Shown here one piece after another: positions 1 through 19,197 of a DNA stretch of 64,000 nt. This DNA comes from Acipenser ruthenus (lineage: Eukaryota > Chordata > Actinopteri > Acipenseriformes > Acipenseridae): contig NC_081215.1 in NCBI RefSeq assembly GCF_902713425.1, forward strand, positions 539,001 to 603,000, written 5' to 3'. A model generated the notes under the pieces. It searched no databases. It saw only the letters and a program-made list of their open reading frames with translations, and was not told where the DNA came from. Numbering within the stretch: the first letter of the stretch is position 1; each line of letters opens with the position of its first letter. Both the position numbers and the translations under genes were made by a program.

Positions 1-8418
<8,418 letters not shown>

Positions 8419-8470
8419 CTTGGATATTTGCTCAGTATCCACGCAAGTACGTGGGGCGTTGCGTAATGAC
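8419..8470 (-). promoter_or_regulatory. pank4 5' UTR / core promoter with YY1-like start site
   Basis: The sequence before and over the pank4 ATG reads CCAAGATGGCGGCG, a close match to the YY1 consensus AANATGGCGGC, often found at start sites of TATA-less vertebrate housekeeping genes. No TATA box is seen. The exact transcription start cannot be fixed from sequence. Confidence 0.45.
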
Positions 8471-8516
8471 GATTATTGAAGTTCTGACCAAAGACCCAAT
8501 TTGTGTGCCAAACTTA

Positions 8517-8548
<32 letters not shown>

Positions 8549-9100
8549 CCTCTCATTATGTGTTTATTTATTAACCATAGACAGAAAAAAGGATGTTTGA
8601 AAACCAAGTAGAATATACTTCATTTCAGTAAGTCTTCACAAACCATTATCTACACTTCAGTACAGTGTTCACACAATTACGTGTTGTAACAATTCCTCAG
8701 ATACATTTTTCCAAAAGCTTACAATGTATCGTAAACCTCTAAAGTTGAGTTATTTATGAATGGTCACTTTCCTTATCATTTTGCCTGTTGTTTTTTATTT
8801 TTTAATGACGCTAAACTGAAACGCACACATCAGGCTACTGTAGTTTGTACTGAAGAGAGAACTAATAAAACTGGAGCCGAATTCTAATTGGCACCAAAAC
8901 AGGTCCGAGGTCTCCATCTAGTGTTTGAAGCCTGCAACAACACCAGTCCTGTGTTTCTACTACAAGTCGGTGTCACTAATCTAATACATCGAGCATCTAT
9001 TTCTCTTACTAACAAACTTGTATTAAAAGGGAACAAACTTACATAAGATTAGAAAGAATCGTTCTTTTTATACTAAATACTAAAACAACGGCAAGTGCAC

Positions 9101-9475
9101 TAATGACATCGTCATGAACAACTTCACGCAGTATTATATCGCATTGCAATACGTTCAAGGGTTAATAAAGGCTATCACACTGGCAGTCCTTTTTATTATA
9201 CAGGGCGAAGCTAGCTGCAAACTGTAATCTTTTAAAACATGCAGAAACAAAGGGTTTTGATAACAGGTCCAAACAAGTCGTACATACAGTCCATAAGCTA
9301 GCTCAAAATGCTACAGGACGGTATCAAAGGTTTCATGGTGAACTACAAACCATGCCTTATCATAACTGAGAATTATCTATAGAATAGAAATATGCTCAAT
9401 ACAAATATTGTAAGGACTCTGCAGCAGGTTAAGCCTTATGACATCATTACAACACATGACGTAATTTAAAACACA
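9101..9475. repeat. dispersed repeat, copy 2 (intergenic)
   Basis: Second copy of the element at 6165-6515, same orientation, clearly diverged. It keeps the CTTTTTATTATA and ACAAAGGGTTTTGATAA blocks and carries degenerate ATGACATC units at both ends. Unidentified family. Confidence 0.6.
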
Positions 9476-10033
9476 CGCCGTGATTAAACAGGGGCAGAAT
9501 GTGAAGTTCTGTAGGAGCTCTATATGAAATAAGATAATATCATCATCCATCATGGAGAGGAACACAGGGCTGCCACGCGATGGCGCCAGAGCCCACCCTC
9601 TGGTTTTATATGGTCCATGGTTCTCAGGTAAGATTTCCAGGCAGCACAAGAGAATGCCAGCATGTATAATACACCAAGGCACACTTCCATTGTCTGCTGC
9701 TTGAATACAGTCAATGGGAAGGAGTGTGGGAACCTCGGAAAGAAGGTGAACTCACAGATCTGGTTACAAAAAAGCAGTAATGACCGGTCAGCTTTAGAGA
9801 CATCACAGATAGGACTGCTAGCATATAAATACCATCGCACACCGGGCGGTATGCCCTGGTTAAAGTCTGCGGTTTTCCCATGCTTTTATACTATGCATTT
9901 ACTGTAGTTCGCCATCTTTTTAAATATGTTCTTCCATACCTCTCCAGGCTTTACAATAACTGTCTATGCTTTACCATGCTTTTACTATATTAAACTTTGA
10001 TAAGGGTGCCATTGATTGCATATTTATAATACC

Positions 10034-10036
<3 letters not shown>

Positions 10037-10110
<74 letters not shown>
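10037..10110. repeat. (CT)n followed by (TA)n microsatellite
   Basis: About 59 bp of CT dinucleotides running directly into about 15 bp of TA. Confidence 0.95.
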
Positions 10111-11204
10111 CTGACCAGAATAGACATCAGCTTTTAATTTTTTTAAAAAATATATTTTAAAAATTATTTTCCTTACTCTTTTGATCTTTTTTTCAGATTT
10201 GTCCAAAGAGGAAAGTGTCTCCTACCTTCAGTCCTAAGTGTGTCTCACTTCATTTCCAGACGTGTACCCTTATTCCAGTTTTTTTACACCCCGTCCCCGT
10301 CCCGGTCCCCGTCCTCGTCCTCGTCCTCGTCCCCCGTCCCGAGTGGCTTAATGCTGCAATGGAGCGCTCACACATCAAAGGCACACGGCTGGCTTTGGTC
10401 TGTAGAGCAATGTCTGCTAATGAGCTTTTAATCACCACAGGCACCCTGCAAGCTCACCCTGGCTTAATTAATCCGCCCTACAACACTGATGAATGGTGAT
10501 TTGACTAAAACGAATGAATTGTTCCAGAAATAATGCAGCCAGTGTTGCCATGCATTCCCTTGACAGACACCTGTCCAAATATTTACTGTGACAGTGTAAT
10601 TAATTTACCTCCAGGGATACTAATGCAGCACAAGAAGCAGTTTGTCAATCCATTACAAACCACGGGCCCAATTCACATGCTTCAGGGACGGAAACGAGAC
10701 TCCCATTGCATAGCAGGTAGATCCATTCCAGGTTTATGGTTAGCCAAGGCGTACAGGTAACAAGCTCAGGTGAATACAGTTCAACCTGGAATGGCTCAAA
10801 CGGATATCTCATTATATATATATATAATGAGCGAGCTACTTCAAAGTTTCTGCCAATTAAATATCCACTGGGGATCACTCACCTTTATTTGTGATTGATA
10901 GGACCCCTTGGGGATACCTGTTTGCACGCTAACAATGCGACCCAGTGCCATAACCGCTGCAAGCAGGTTGCTGAACTTCGGAGTTTGAGACGTTTCAAAG
11001 TTTATAAGCTACGACATGCAAGTGTGAGTCAGAGTGGGACGAATATATGACCTTTCCATGGCATGGCTAACTCCGTTTGTTTGAGCTAACTAACGTTGAT
11101 TCAAGTCATGTCCCTTTTCAAAGAAGCACCAAGCAGATGGTCTGCCGGCAGTGGATTTGCCCCGGCAGGACAAAGGAAAGTCGGAGCCCGTCGCTAAGGG
11201 AGTG

Positions 11205-11320
11205 CTGGGAAAGGCACACGTCCTTTGTTGCGGGGATTGAAAAGCATGAATGGCTACAGAGTGTGGGAAACAGAGCGCAGCTCAGACTCACGGCTCACTG
11301 TTAATAAATAAGAGGCTCTA
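11205..11320 (+). promoter_or_regulatory. diverged hes5-promoter-like RBPJ/SOX module outside the array
   Basis: Contains CTTTGT (SOX-like, 11223-11228), a 33-bp gap, TGTGGGAA (RBPJ, 11262-11269) and 33 bp later a TATA-like AATAAATA (11303-11310). The 24 bp from GAATGGCTAC to GGGAAAC match the hes5 core promoter (38751-38774) at 21 positions. The same site order occurs in every hes5 promoter on its sense strand. Either a decayed promoter of a lost plus-strand hes5 copy or an ancestral Notch enhancer; no bHLH remnant is visible to its right. Confidence 0.5.
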
Positions 11321-11917
11321 CCCCACAGCAGGCAGGTGTTTGCACCGCCGCTGCGAAAGCGCTGGGCATGCTGCTGCACGTGAAAACACATCTCCGAGAG
11401 CTAGCGGCAACATTCCCTAAATCTTACCCTCTTGTGCGCTTCCATTCCTCATCCGGGTATACGGGTCTTAAAGAAATCTCGGTTTGCAAACCATGCTTTC
11501 AGTTAGTGTTGCACTTCCTCGGTCAGTTCAGTAGGAGCAGACCATTACGCGGCCGGCGAGATCACCGGCTCTTTATCCCGTTTTCACGTGAGACTGAGTT
11601 TGTCAGACTGTCCCACACACTTCTCTCTTCAATGCATTGAAACAGGGTACAAAAGCCGCGTGCAGAGGTACATGTCACGTCACTGACGCCGCTTACCCCA
11701 GCAACGAACTTAGAAAAAAACTACAAAATAACCATCTGGAGAACTGAAAGGGGAGAAGGAACCAAAAAGTTACCCAGTTCTTGAAAACTAACTTTTAAGT
11801 AGCGTAGTTAACCCTCCCATTAATTTAGCTTTTTTCATTTTTCAGATGCTGTTGAAATCCAGATAGGAGCCGCATTATACATATAGACAGGTTCTATTAA
11901 CTGCAGCTTAGGCGGCA

Positions 11918-11973
<56 letters not shown>
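11918..11973. repeat. (ATT)n microsatellite
   Basis: About 18 uninterrupted ATT units just outside the left border of the hes5 array. Confidence 0.95.
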
Positions 11974-11974
<1 letters not shown>

Positions 11975-12109
11975 GTAGTATATGATTGTCTAGTTAAAAT
12001 TAAGGCAGAAGTATTAAACTGACAACTGTGACCCTCTTTACATTAGTGCTGAACTGACAGTCAAGAACGAAAGAAAGTGAACACACTGTAAATATAGAGC
12101 GCAATGATT

Positions 12110-13211
12110 TTTATTCACCTTTCCTGAATAGACATCTCAGCAAGCATACCAATCAATGCACCGTTTCAGTAATCGACTGGGAGATCTGTAACAAAGGCAG
12201 CTCCAGTCTACAGTTAGTCTGATTTACAAAATCACTACTACACCTTGAAGAAAACTTCAAGACAACATATTTCATACAAGATTCACTCAGCGTGAGCGAC
12301 TCTTTGAGATACTGCCTTTATCAAAGGCACAGATACACATTATACAGTGTATAAAATACACATTATACAGTATTTAAAACACCTCAGAATTTTTTTACAA
12401 ATGCATTTTGAGACAGTCACTCTTTAAAATGCTTTTCATCAAAGCACACACGCTTCTTGTCTAACAAGATACAATAAGAGGATATTGCCTTCTCAGAAGA
12501 CACACACATAACTATAAGTTTCTTAGTATTTCTTTACAATGAAAGATCAAGTTCATATTTGGGAATATTATTTTTCATCAATAATACAGATTTCTTGTGT
12601 AACAAGATACACTAAAGAGATGCCACCTTCAGAACAGGTCGTTATATAAATACTGTTTGAAATATTTCAGTGTTACTTTATAAAGAAATACCAAACAGTT
12701 TCAGCAATGCATACACACTTCCTGTGTAATTATATACAATTACAGATATATTGCCTTCACAAGAGGCATCAATACACATACTATTTAAAATAATTCCTCT
12801 ACAAAGAAAAATAACTTTTAAACAATTCAAAAATCATTAGCATTAGCTATGCACACACAATTCTTAGACAAGATACTATTCAGGATATAGTGCCTTCACA
12901 GAGGACATAAAACCCATGTTTTAATTATCATAATATTTCTATAAACAGAAATGACTTTTAACTCAATAGCGTCATCGCTGCATACACACTCCTTGTATAA
13001 CAAGAATGAACAAATCCTATCGCACACAATATTGCCCCAACACTGGGTAACTATTGTGCTTCCTTTCAATCAATGAAAGTAGCATTCAAATCTTCTGCAC
13101 AAGCAAAACAGGAAGGAAAACACCCCCTACACAATGAGAATTACTGGATATGTCCATCATAGACAGGCATGTTGAATTCTGTATGTTCAAAGTGACAGTG
13201 TCCGTTGTGAT
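12110..13211 (-). other. hes5-like gene 1 3' UTR with hairpin repeats and poly(A) signal
   Basis: AATAAA (minus strand) at 12110-12115 closes a 3' UTR of about 1.1 kb. It has the six-fold degenerate hairpin repeat seen in every unit. Similarity to the other units fades at about 12080-12215, marking the left border of the array; the poly(A) end is more diverged than in other copies, as expected at an array edge that is poorly homogenised. Confidence 0.75.
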
Positions 13212-13762
13212 CTACCAGGGCCGCCAGAGGGCACTCTTCACCGGGGTCGCCTCTTTGACGGGGATCTGATGCACTGGAGAATTCTGCGCAGCTTGGAAAT
13301 GGTTCAGTAGTTTCTTCTGGGTTTCTGTCTTCATTTCATCCCGGGAAAGGAAGTGCACGATTTCTTGCACACACCTGGAGTAGCCTTCGTTTCCCGTCGC
13401 TGGCCGGGGGGAGGCGCTCTGTCTCAGGTAGCAGACGGTCATTTCCAGGATGTCCGCTTTCTCCAGTTTGGAATCGGGCTGCTGCTTCACGAATTCTTTT
13501 CCCAGTAACGTCTTGAGCTGCTCGATGCTGCTGTTGATACGATCTCTGCGCATCTTTTCAACCACCGGTTTTCTCAACTGCAAAAAAGAACAAGGCACAC
13601 ATTCAGTTAATAACCAGTTCGTGAGGAATAACAATTGAAGTTTTAAAAACACAAAACATTTAAAAAATAATCACACTTGCTCATTTAGTCTCAACTTACT
13701 TTGTTTGTCATTGTCATGTGTCCCTGTGAGTATCCCATAGCTGCAGCGATTGTAGGTGCCAT
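13212..13762 (-). CDS. hes5: hes5-like gene 1 (bHLH-Orange-WRPW repressor)
   Basis: Exon 1 is 13700-13762 (21 codons), exon 2 is 13212-13577; the 122-bp intron has GTAAGT and TTTTTTGCAG borders. The 142-residue product is a Hes5/Her4-class transcription factor: bHLH from LRKPVVEKMRRDRIN (with the family-specific proline in the basic region) to VCYLRQ at about residues 22-75, an Orange domain from YSRCVQE near 90, and a terminal WRPW that recruits Groucho/TLE. Known Hes5 proteins act in the nucleus as Notch-induced repressors of neurogenic genes. Vertebrate Hes5 normally has a second intron after the bHLH; here the bHLH and Orange parts lie in one exon. This copy differs from the others by QKK (for QRK) and HQIP, and by Met for Val in exon 1. 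It is nearest pank4, in the human PANK4-HES5 orientation, so it holds the ancestral position. Confidence 0.95.
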
Positions 13763-13847
13763 TGCTGGAGTCACGGTGCTGTTAATATCGGTTTCTCTGG
13801 AGCTTAGAAGTCTCGGATCTGCTGGTTTTAGCTGCAAGCATCTCCCC

Positions 13848-13944
13848 TATTTATACTCTCCAGTCTCCATACGCATGTGTGGGTCTCGGGCTTGTTGGAG
13901 TTTCTCACACTCAGTAGCCAATCGGCGCGCTCGGGAGGACAATG
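13848..13944 (-). promoter_or_regulatory. hes5-like gene 1 core promoter
   Basis: On the sense strand: SOX-like CATTGT (13939-13944), a CCAAT box (reverse), RBPJ-type TGTGAGAA (13902-13909; fits YGTGRGAA) and TATAAATA (13848-13855), 85 bp before the ATG. SOX-to-RBPJ gap is 29 bp. Confidence 0.8.
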
Positions 13945-16900
13945 GGAGAAGCTGGAACTGCCACACGCTGGATTAAGCGCTTATTGACGGAGGATAAAAG
14001 CCAACTCCCAGGAGAGCAGGTGGAGGGGGTGGGAGGGGGCAATAGCGAGTGACTTGCAGGGGGTTGTGTGAATCTGGGAAAGTGCTGACCCCACCAAAAG
14101 ATCAGATCTGCAGCCTGATGTTGGGATCAATGACATTGAAACATCACAGGACTGGTAACTGAAATAAACACGGGCATGTGCCACATATGTTTGGATAGTA
14201 GCAAATGAGCAACGTGGAGAAGCATTATTATCCGATATGACAGAAATGGCGTATTACTGCACGGGAAAGGAAACCACATTACAGGCAGTAGGCTCTATGG
14301 CACCATTAACGGCGCGCTCCCTGAGTAACAGATTGATGTCAATCACACTTTCCCCCAATGAGAAGTGTTTGATCTTTGCGTTCGGTGTCAGGTCTGTGTT
14401 CCTGGGCGGAACTTTCCCAGGTTCCAGACGTGAAGACGTTGTGCACGGCACGAGTTACATATATACTGTATTCGAGTAGACATCCAATAACATATATACA
14501 TGCGATTAGATTATCACTCAACATACAAGCCGTTATTAAATACCACACATCTAAACCACATTCGTGTACCTCCTGTAACTATTTGTAATGTATTTCATAA
14601 CTATTCAATTGACATGTGTGTTGTAATATAGTTTAGTAGGGGTTTCGCTTCGGAGAACAGTTTGGAAATTGATTTTACAGATATATAAAGATCTGGTTGG
14701 TTTGAATAAAACCTCCTATTGCTCCGGTTTCCAGCACTGTGCATGTGTTTGCGCATCATTATAGTACTGCCTCGGGTTTCTTGCTCTCAATAGAACAGCT
14801 GGAGTTGGAGTGGGAAACCCTGCTGAAAGTTGTCCTCTATTCTGTGGGTGATGTTTGGACATCCTTAGAGCAGCTCTTCCAGATGTCACAGATGCAGCTT
14901 TCCTCTTCTTGCCGGTAGAGTCTGTGAGTAAAAAGCTGCTCAGGGTTTCCCGCACTTTGCGCTGTGCTGTGCTCGATACAGGACAAAAGTAGCGCGCCGT
15001 GCAGAATGCCGCATTAGTGACGGTAAGTGGGTCTGTATTGTATGATAGCGAGGGCCTTACGTCACAGACCATCTGGAGGGAAAGGCGATCAGAGGCTGAT
15101 GGCTTTTCAATAATATCTATTGGCGATTAAGAAATCGGGATCTGTCTTCTATACAGGACATGAGATTCAAAATATCCAAAAGGAAATTATTTATGGACAG
15201 GTTGCATTACTGCTGTAATCCAGTGGAAATCACAAACCCTTAACATTAAACCTTTTAGAATAAGTGTAGGCATTAGCGATGGGACGAATACAGCGGTTCC
15301 GAATGATTTTCCTTTAAGGTCTCACTGAACCGACACATTTCAATTGAAGGAAAATCATTCGGAACCGCTGTATTCGTCCCAGCCCTAGCAGGTCTGCATA
15401 AAGACAGGTATCTTATATTGAAATGAGTAATGAGAGAGGGTGTTTATCAATAATAACTCCAGGGAGATGTGTGTCTTTAGGGCACAGTATTATAACAGGA
15501 CACATTTCTCACCTCAATGCAATAGCACCCAATGACTGTGACCAGAGAGTGACGTCATCCCTATACAACCGGAGATAAAGACTGACAGATGCCAATGGCA
15601 TTGTGGGGCCTTAATGACATTATAACTTGTGACTTTCCTGTCCAGAGTTTTCCCACACTCTGCCCATTCAGAGAGTGCAGGCTTGCACAAAGGAAGTGTG
15701 CCTTGTTAAATGCTAATCTGTATTTAGAAAGGCATCTTCAGCAACAGCACACTTGGGAATAAGCTGAGGTTAATATATTTCAATGAAGAGCCTGATGTAC
15801 ACAAGCAACATCTTAAACTCATTTCCAAATAATAATGAAACTTCATATAGAGTATGGGCAGCCTAATTAGTCCAGTGAGGACGCAAGTCTTTACGTTGTA
15901 TACAGTCCAGACCATTTCTTAGCTTTTATTCCATCTTCAGAAACAACCTGTGATGTGTTTGTATACTGAATAAAACCTGAATATATTAATTACCTAGAGA
16001 CCATTTAACAAGCAGTACTTTGTGTTGGTGAATGACAAATTGTTTAATAGATATTTTATATAGAAAACGACCTCTTTCTAAATCACAAATGATTACATAT
16101 TGAAAGAACTGTTTCCACTTGTGATCCGAATCTCTGTAATATTTTGTAGTAACAAATATGTGAGCCACTCCTCTCCCTCTCCTCATCACTGGCATGCGTG
16201 CGGGATAACAAGCTTCATGGCCTGCCTCTGTGGGGGTGGGGACACTGGGATCTGTGAGGGAGTTTTCCACTGTTTCCCACACTCTCTATCCATTCATTGC
16301 ATTCAATTGGGTAACAAAAGAAGTGTGTCTTGTTACACATTACATTAGTGATGGTGTTTGATCTCCCATTGTTGCTAAAGGAAAGCTTACTCCCAGCAGA
16401 CCATCTGGATCCCAATATATGTCATCCTCCAGAGTCCGGCAAGCTTTTGAAAGTCACTTCACCTGTTGCTGTTTCACTCTTTCAAGCTATTGCAATGTGT
16501 TAATTTTCTCTTCTAACTTTACCTTTATAACTGATAAACCCAGCGAGATGTCAGAGCGCTCTGTTATCACTCTCTCTTGGAAGAATACAAGTACAGTAAC
16601 ACTTATTTAAGATTATACTTTTTGAATGTGTCTGTTTGGATACAGTTACAGGTTCATATGCCTATCTGTATACTACAAGCCATGCATCTTAATATCAGTA
16701 CTGTAACATTACAATTACATTAGGTATTGCTGTGCATATTACATAATTTTTACAAATGAATGGCAGGGTAGGGTACTGTGTTTGAGAGACTGAGGCTGAA
16801 GAAACTGGCCAATACAGTAAAGCATAGATCTACTATATATCATGTATTCATCTGCAGATTATTTTCTGCTACAGTATTACTCTTTGAGGTCCTGATATTG

Positions 16901-17280
16901 ATCCTGTTCTAGAGAATATTCCTTCGTATGCAGTTTTAGCTCTGTCCCGTATCCCAACACATCAGCCCTCAAGCACTCCCCATTGTATCACACACCTCTA
17001 TTCAGCAGCAGGAGGTCTATTGTTCTCCCGCATTGTGCTGTCAGTTTAGCAAGTCTTGGATAAAGATTTCCCTATCGTCCCTGTGAATGCATTGATTGTG
17101 CACCAGTGTGGGAAACTCCAGCCTTGCAGGGACCCACAGATTGATATGCAGATATCATAGAGTAAATGGAAGTGTTTAATGTCAGGTATAGCTGAATATC
17201 AAGGTATGTGTGTGTAATATACAGTATGAGCAGATATGTGTGTGTAATATTCACTGCTGATCAGAGCAGTGATTATATTT
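13945..17280 (-). promoter_or_regulatory. upstream spacer of gene 1 with distal RBPJ sites
   Basis: No gene. Perfect RBPJ motifs (TGTGGGAA) lie at 15650-15657 and 16274-16281 (both minus, like the gene) and at 17107-17114 (plus). The first two sit in homologous ~65-bp modules with a GTGTGCCTTGTTA-type flank. A 114-bp MITE lies at 15274-15387. A 118-codon frame at 14716-15072 recurs in some units but is broken in others. Confidence 0.65.
15274..15387. mobile_element. hAT-like MITE, internally deleted palindromic form (unit 1)
   Basis: Near-perfect inverted terminal repeats starting TAGNGNTGGGACGAATACAG, about 45 bp each, enclosing a very short loop. The flanks (ATGCCTAC and AGACCTGC on one strand) agree at 5 of 8 positions, suggesting a decayed 8-bp target duplication as in hAT elements. 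Non-coding. Confidence 0.75.
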
Positions 17281-17323
17281 AAGAAAAGAAGAGACGCACA
17301 GTAAAGAAATATAGTTCAATTGT

Positions 17324-18464
17324 TTTATTTGATTCACACATGAGACACGTGTCATTCACAGATTTCAATGCTGGATTCATCAGACAGTTCTGCCAATACA
17401 CTGCATCGATAATGCCTTCATACAGGCTACTCGAACAGTCCATTTCTACAGATACCCTGCACTCTGATTTACAAAATCACTACCACACCTTGAAGGAAAC
17501 TTCAAGACAACATATTTCATATAAGATTCACTCAACATGAGCTACTCTTTGAGATACTGCCTTTATCAAAGGCACAGATACACAATATACAGTATATAAA
17601 ATACAAATTATACAGTATATAAAACACTTCCTTCAGTATTTTTTTACAGATACATTTTGAGACAGTCACTCTTTAAAATGCTTTTCATCAAAGCACACAC
17701 GCTTCTTGTCTAACAAGATACAATAAGAGGATATTGCCTTCTCAGAAGACACACACATAACTATAAGTTTCTTAGTATTTCTTTACAATGAAAGATCAAG
17801 TTCATATTTTGGGAATATGATTTTTCATCAATAATACAGATTTCTTGTGTAACAAGATACACTAAAGAGATGCCACCTTCAGAACAGGTCGTTATATAAA
17901 TACTGTTTGAAATATTTCAGTGTTACTTTATAAAGAAATACCAAACAGTTTCAGCAATGCATACACACTTCCTGTGTAATTATATACAATTACAGATATA
18001 TTGCCTTCACAAGAGGCATCAATACCAATACTATTTAAAATAATTCCTCTACAAAAAAGAATGACTTTTAAATAAATCAAAATTCATTAGCATTAGCTAT
18101 GCACACACAATTCTTACGAGACAAGATACTATTAAGGATATAGTGCCTTCACAGAGGACATGAAACCCATGTTTTAATCATCATAATATTTCCATAAACA
18201 GAAATGACTTTTAACTCAATAGCGTCATCGCTGCATACACACTGCTTGTATAACAAGAATGAACAAATCCTATCGCACACAATATTGCCCCAACACTGGG
18301 TAACTATTGTGTTTCCTTTCAATCAATGAAAGTAGCATTCAAATCTTCTGCACAAGCAAAACAGGAAGGAAAACACCCCCTACACAATGAGAATTACTGG
18401 ATATGTCCATCATAGACAGGCATGTTGAATTCTGTGTGTTCAAAGTGACAGTGTCCGTTGTGAT
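17324..18464 (-). other. gene 2 3' UTR with hairpin repeats and poly(A) signal
   Basis: AATAAA on the minus strand at 17324-17329. The six-unit hairpin repeat is complete. Confidence 0.75.
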
Positions 18465-19015
18465 CTACCAGGGCCGCCAGAGGGCACTCTTCACCGGGGT
18501 CGCCTCTTTGACGGGGCTCTGATGCGCTGGAGAATTCTGCGCAGCTTGGAAATGGTTCAGTAGTTTCCTCTGGGTTTCTGTCTTCATTTCATCCCGGGAA
18601 AGGAAGTGCACGATTTCTTGCACACACCTGGAGTAGCCTCGTTTCCCGTCGCTGGCCGGGGGGAGGCGCTCTGTCTCAGGTAGCAGACGGTCATTTCCAG
18701 GATGTCCGCTTTCTCCAGTTTGGAATCGGGCTGCTGCTTCACGAATTCTTTTCCCAGTAACGTCTTGAGCTGCTCGATACTGCTGTTGATACGATCTCTG
18801 CGCATCTTTTCAACCACCGGTTTTCTCAACTGCAAAAAAGAACAAGGCACACATTCAGTTAATAACCAGTTCGTGTTCGTGTAACAATTGAAGTTTTAAA
18901 AACACAAAAAATTTAAAAAATAATCACACGTGCTCATTTAGTCTCAACTTACTTTGTTGGTCATTGTCACGTGTCCCTGTGAGTATCCCATAGCTGCAGC
19001 GATTGTAAGTGCCAT
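18465..19015 (-). pseudogene. hes5: hes5-like gene 2, frameshifted after the bHLH
   Basis: Exon 1 is 18953-19015, exon 2 starts at 18829; splice sites are intact. One T is missing near 18639 relative to all other copies, just after the bHLH (in the codons for NEGYS). Translation would leave frame and stop at 18584, giving about 102 residues with a whole bHLH but no Orange domain and no WRPW; the old stop lies at 18465-18467. Exon 1 also has Leu for Pro at residue 3. Promoter, intron and 3' UTR look normal, so it may be transcribed. A bHLH-only product could dimerise or bind DNA without Groucho; equally it may be simply dead, or a base-calling error in a single-T difference. Confidence 0.85.
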
Positions 19016-19100
19016 TGCTGGAGTCACGGTGCTGTTAATATCGGTTTCTCTGGAGCTTAGAAGTCTCGGATCTGCTGGTTTTAGCTGCAAGCATCTCCCC

Positions 19101-19197
19101 TATTTATACTCTCCAGTCTCCATACGCATGTGTGGGTCTCGGGCTTGTTGGAGTTTCTCACACTCAGTAGCCAATCGGCGCGCTCGGGAGGACAATG
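19101..19197 (-). promoter_or_regulatory. gene 2 core promoter
   Basis: TATAAATA 19101-19108, TGTGAGAA 19155-19162, SOX-like CATTGT 19192-19197; same 29-bp RBPJ-SOX gap. No promoter damage accompanies the frameshift. Confidence 0.8.

Larger units (their letters stand above)
8471..12080. other. intergenic DNA between pank4 and the hes5 array
   Basis: No supported coding sequence. Contents: (ATAA)n at 8516-8546, dispersed repeat copy 2 at 9101-9475, (CT)n/(TA)n at 10037-10110, a CCCCGTC/CCTCGT tract at 10290-10342, a short (TA)n near 10812-10828, the RBPJ module at 11205-11320 and (ATT)n at 11918-11973. Open frames here are short and show no known domain. Confidence 0.7.

Noticed and set aside
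12400-13100. Direct repeats in the 3' UTR that might suggest a CRISPR array or tandem satellite
   Set aside because: Units are degenerate, about 135 bp long and in a vertebrate 3' UTR; there is no repeat-spacer pattern.
13701-13976. 91-codon frame antisense to hes5 exon 1 and promoter, repeated in each unit
   Set aside because: It is the reverse complement of exon 1, TATA and promoter, so it follows from conservation of those parts.
14716-15072. 118-codon open frame recurring upstream of hes5 copies (also 19969-20325, 25264-25620, 37601-37957, 48568-48924)
   Set aside because: It is shifted or cut in other units (4, 7, 9, 10), has no known domain, and unit homogenisation alone explains recurrence. 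It could be revisited if transcripts are found.
15986-16282. 93-98-codon frames starting MWETVENS in the spacers
   Set aside because: They overlap the M2 RBPJ module, vary in start and end among units and show no domain; treated as spacer sequence.
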